Source: Pseudoduganella namucuonensis
GTDB lineage: Bacteria > Pseudomonadota > Gammaproteobacteria > Burkholderiales > Burkholderiaceae_D
DNA: 64,000 nt
Direction of reading: 5' to 3'
Assembly (NCBI RefSeq): GCF_900116645.1
Contig: NZ_FPBO01000023.1
Span: 79,441 to 143,440 of the forward strand
Position 1 is the stretch's first letter. Each line of letters starts with the position of its first letter. Both the position numbers and the translations under genes were made by a program. Below the pieces are notes generated by a model. It saw nothing but the letters and a program-made list of their open reading frames with translations. It was not told where the DNA came from and searched no databases. Positions 62,715 to 64,000 of this stretch are shown here, in pieces.

Positions 62715-63740
62715 TCAATAGGTCGAGGGCCCATCCGGTTCAGGCGTAACCACGTCGGAAACGCCCCGCCAATCCGGAAGCTTCGCTGGCGGCAACGGCA
62801 GGAACTCATTCAGTCTATCTAGCCTCAAGTCAGGGTTAATCTGTAAAGCTTCGCTGATGGCTAGATAACGTCGGCCTCGTTCCTGATCCGTCGTTATTCC
62901 TGTGACCTCGAATATCTCTTTTCTTTCTGCCATCCGTACATCTGGGTTGAACATCAGATATAAATTATCGGCACATATTCGGCTACCAAACCTCACTCCT
63001 TCATGGTATAAATTAAGTGATTCCCAGTACTTCCCCCTCACCTCTGCGCGGAGAGCCAGCTTATAGGCGGCAGGGCCGTGCCCTTGCTGAAACGCGCATT
63101 GCCACATCGCATCGTGAGCGTCTGAGCGACCAGCATTCTGATACGCTTCGGCCAGCGCCATCTGCGCATCGGGACTGCCAACCCGCGCCGCCTTCAAATA
63201 GTAGGCCCACGCGATATCCTGGTCGTATATCGCACCGCCATAGCCATGTTCGTGCGCGACACCCAAATCGTAAAATCCCCACGGCTGACCTGCAGCCGCA
63301 GCTTGACGCGCGATCTCAACTGCTTTTTCTGCATTCTTGTCGAGCACCTTATTTGACGAAAGAGGCCCTAGTCCAGTTCGATAAAAATAGGCCATCAAAG
63401 CACGCGCACCCCAATCACCTCTTTTCGATGCCATATCGACATCACTCAATATCTTCCGAGCTTCAGAATGGGTGAGTTCCCATTCAATCTTGCTCCGCCA
63501 AAGTTTGCGCGCTTGCATATAAAAATCATACGTAGCCCGATCGCGGGTCGCAGGCATATGCTGCTTCCAGCGACTGCAATCAGGAATTGGATCGGCCACC
63601 CGGAATTCGTGAAGTCCTTCAGGCATGCGGTGCATGACCATCTCCCTCAGATAGTCGACGAAAGAAAAGATAGCGATCCCCGTGACAAGCATGAGGCCGC
63701 CCTTTATCAACCTGAGATAGCCCCCTGATTCACCGGACAC
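62715..63740 (-). CDS. Sel1-repeat protein, copy 2 (5' end altered by an IS element)
   Basis: A 341-residue paralogue of the Sel1 protein at 61475-62509, with the same repeats and C-terminus. The only upstream start in frame is GTG 63740, which lies in sequence that looks like the end of the IS element, and the first dozen residues do not match copy 1. A TTG at 63710 is another possible start. Expression may have been affected by the insertion. Confidence 0.78.
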   Translation of the reverse strand: MSGESGGYLRLIKGGLMLVTGIAIFSFVDYLREMVMHRMPEGLHEFRVADPIPDCSRWKQHMPATRDRATYDFYMQARKLWRSKIEWELTHSEARKILSDVDMASKRGDWGARALMAYFYRTGLGPLSSNKVLDKNAEKAVEIARQAAAAGQPWGFYDLGVAHEHGYGGAIYDQDIAWAYYLKAARVGSPDAQMALAEAYQNAGRSDAHDAMWQCAFQQGHGPAAYKLALRAEVRGKYWESLNLYHEGVRFGSRICADNLYLMFNPDVRMAERKEIFEVTGITTDQERGRRYLAISEALQINPDLRLDRLNEFLPLPPAKLPDWRGVSDVVTPEPDGPSTY

Positions 63741-64000
63741 GGCCTATGCGCTATTCTTACGGATAGGAATAGGACTGTGCATATGACTAGGAACAAGCAA
63801 ACGATCGAAGTGGTAACCGTGAGCCAGGAACGCCGCCGGCGCTGGTCCGCCGAGGAAAAAGCTGCGCTGGTGCGCGAGACATACGAACCAGGCATGAGCG
63901 TATCGCTGGTCGCACGCAAGCACGGCGTCGGCGCGAGCCAGCTGTTCAACTGGCGCAAGCTTGAGCGCGAAGGCGCGCTGACGGCCGTGACTGCTGGAGA
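63726..64000 (+). mobile_element. Left part of an IS3-family insertion sequence (partial)
   Basis: The element begins about TGATTCACCGGACAC (63726 onward, boundary approximate) and contains the start of orfA. The rest lies beyond the window, so the right end and target duplication cannot be checked. Confidence 0.65.
63783..64000 (+). CDS. IS3-family transposase OrfA (partial)
   Basis: 72 residues are visible. RRRRWSAEEKAALVRETYEP and SVSLVARKHGVGASQLFNWR form the helix-turn-helix of IS3/IS2-group OrfA proteins that bind the terminal repeats. No stop in the window; a frameshifted OrfB with the DDE domain is expected downstream. Confidence 0.85.
   Translation, partial: MTRNKQTIEVVTVSQERRRRWSAEEKAALVRETYEPGMSVSLVARKHGVGASQLFNWRKLEREGALTAVTAG

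Larger units (their letters stand above)
61475..63740 (-). repeat. Tandem duplication of the Sel1 / PAAR module
   Basis: Two Sel1 genes with many identical stretches, each followed by a PAAR gene start. Segments such as MARQAAAAGQPWGFYDLGVAH-like runs and the shared C-terminus show the duplication. The second PAAR copy is complete (61164-61448), the first is truncated (62506-62700). Confidence 0.8.

Overview
The window is high-GC DNA that reads as a chromosomal segment of a betaproteobacterium, most likely family Oxalobacteraceae (Massilia / Duganella / Janthinobacterium-like). The evidence is the class I PHA synthase with PhaR, the overlapping rluD-pgeF pair diverging from bamD, the MSHA-type pilus locus, and dispersed GGGGACAGACC...GGTCTGTCCCC repeats. 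This assignment is inference from gene content; no database was searched.

Region 1 (1-28607) is mostly housekeeping and metabolism. It holds mfd and serB, then a secreted family I lipase with its membrane foldase. Next comes a catabolic unit (LysR regulator, class III CoA-transferase, HMG-CoA-lyase-like enzyme, MFS carrier). It is followed by a lactonase-fold protein, a DUF2252 protein, metC, rimO, an HExxE protein of unknown function, a lone flagellin, phaC/phaR, pgeF/rluD, bamD, yaaA, a PIN-domain protein, a methionine-type aminotransferase and an HD-GYP-like protein that has lost its HD pair.

Region 2 (28699-44634) is an MSHA-type type IV pilus locus in three transcription units. mshI, a PilN-like gene and mshJ-K-L-M-N run on the minus strand. 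mshQ and four pseudopilin genes (C, D, O, P-like) run on the plus strand. mshE-mshG-minor pilin-mshA run on the minus strand. The MshE ATPase keeps the tandem MshEN motifs that bind c-di-GMP in homologues.

Region 3 (44771-61167) is a second, separate pilus/type II-secretion-like machine on the plus strand, divergent from mshE. It has its own lipoprotein secretin, TPR protein, GspE and GspF, GspL/PilN-like, PilO-like and PilP/GspC-like proteins and three (pseudo)pilins. Three things set it apart. An ABC transporter is split across its ends (ATPase at the front, permease among the pilin genes). Its MshM/GspA-like ATPase has lost the Walker A lysine and the Walker B acidic pair. Its GspE has altered MshEN motifs. 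I judge this the most interesting system in the window.

Region 4 (61164-64000) is accessory: a tandem duplication of an orphan PAAR gene plus a Sel1-repeat gene, one PAAR copy being truncated, bounded by the left part of an IS3-family element that runs off the window. I saw no rRNA, tRNA or CRISPR array and no prepilin peptidase gene.
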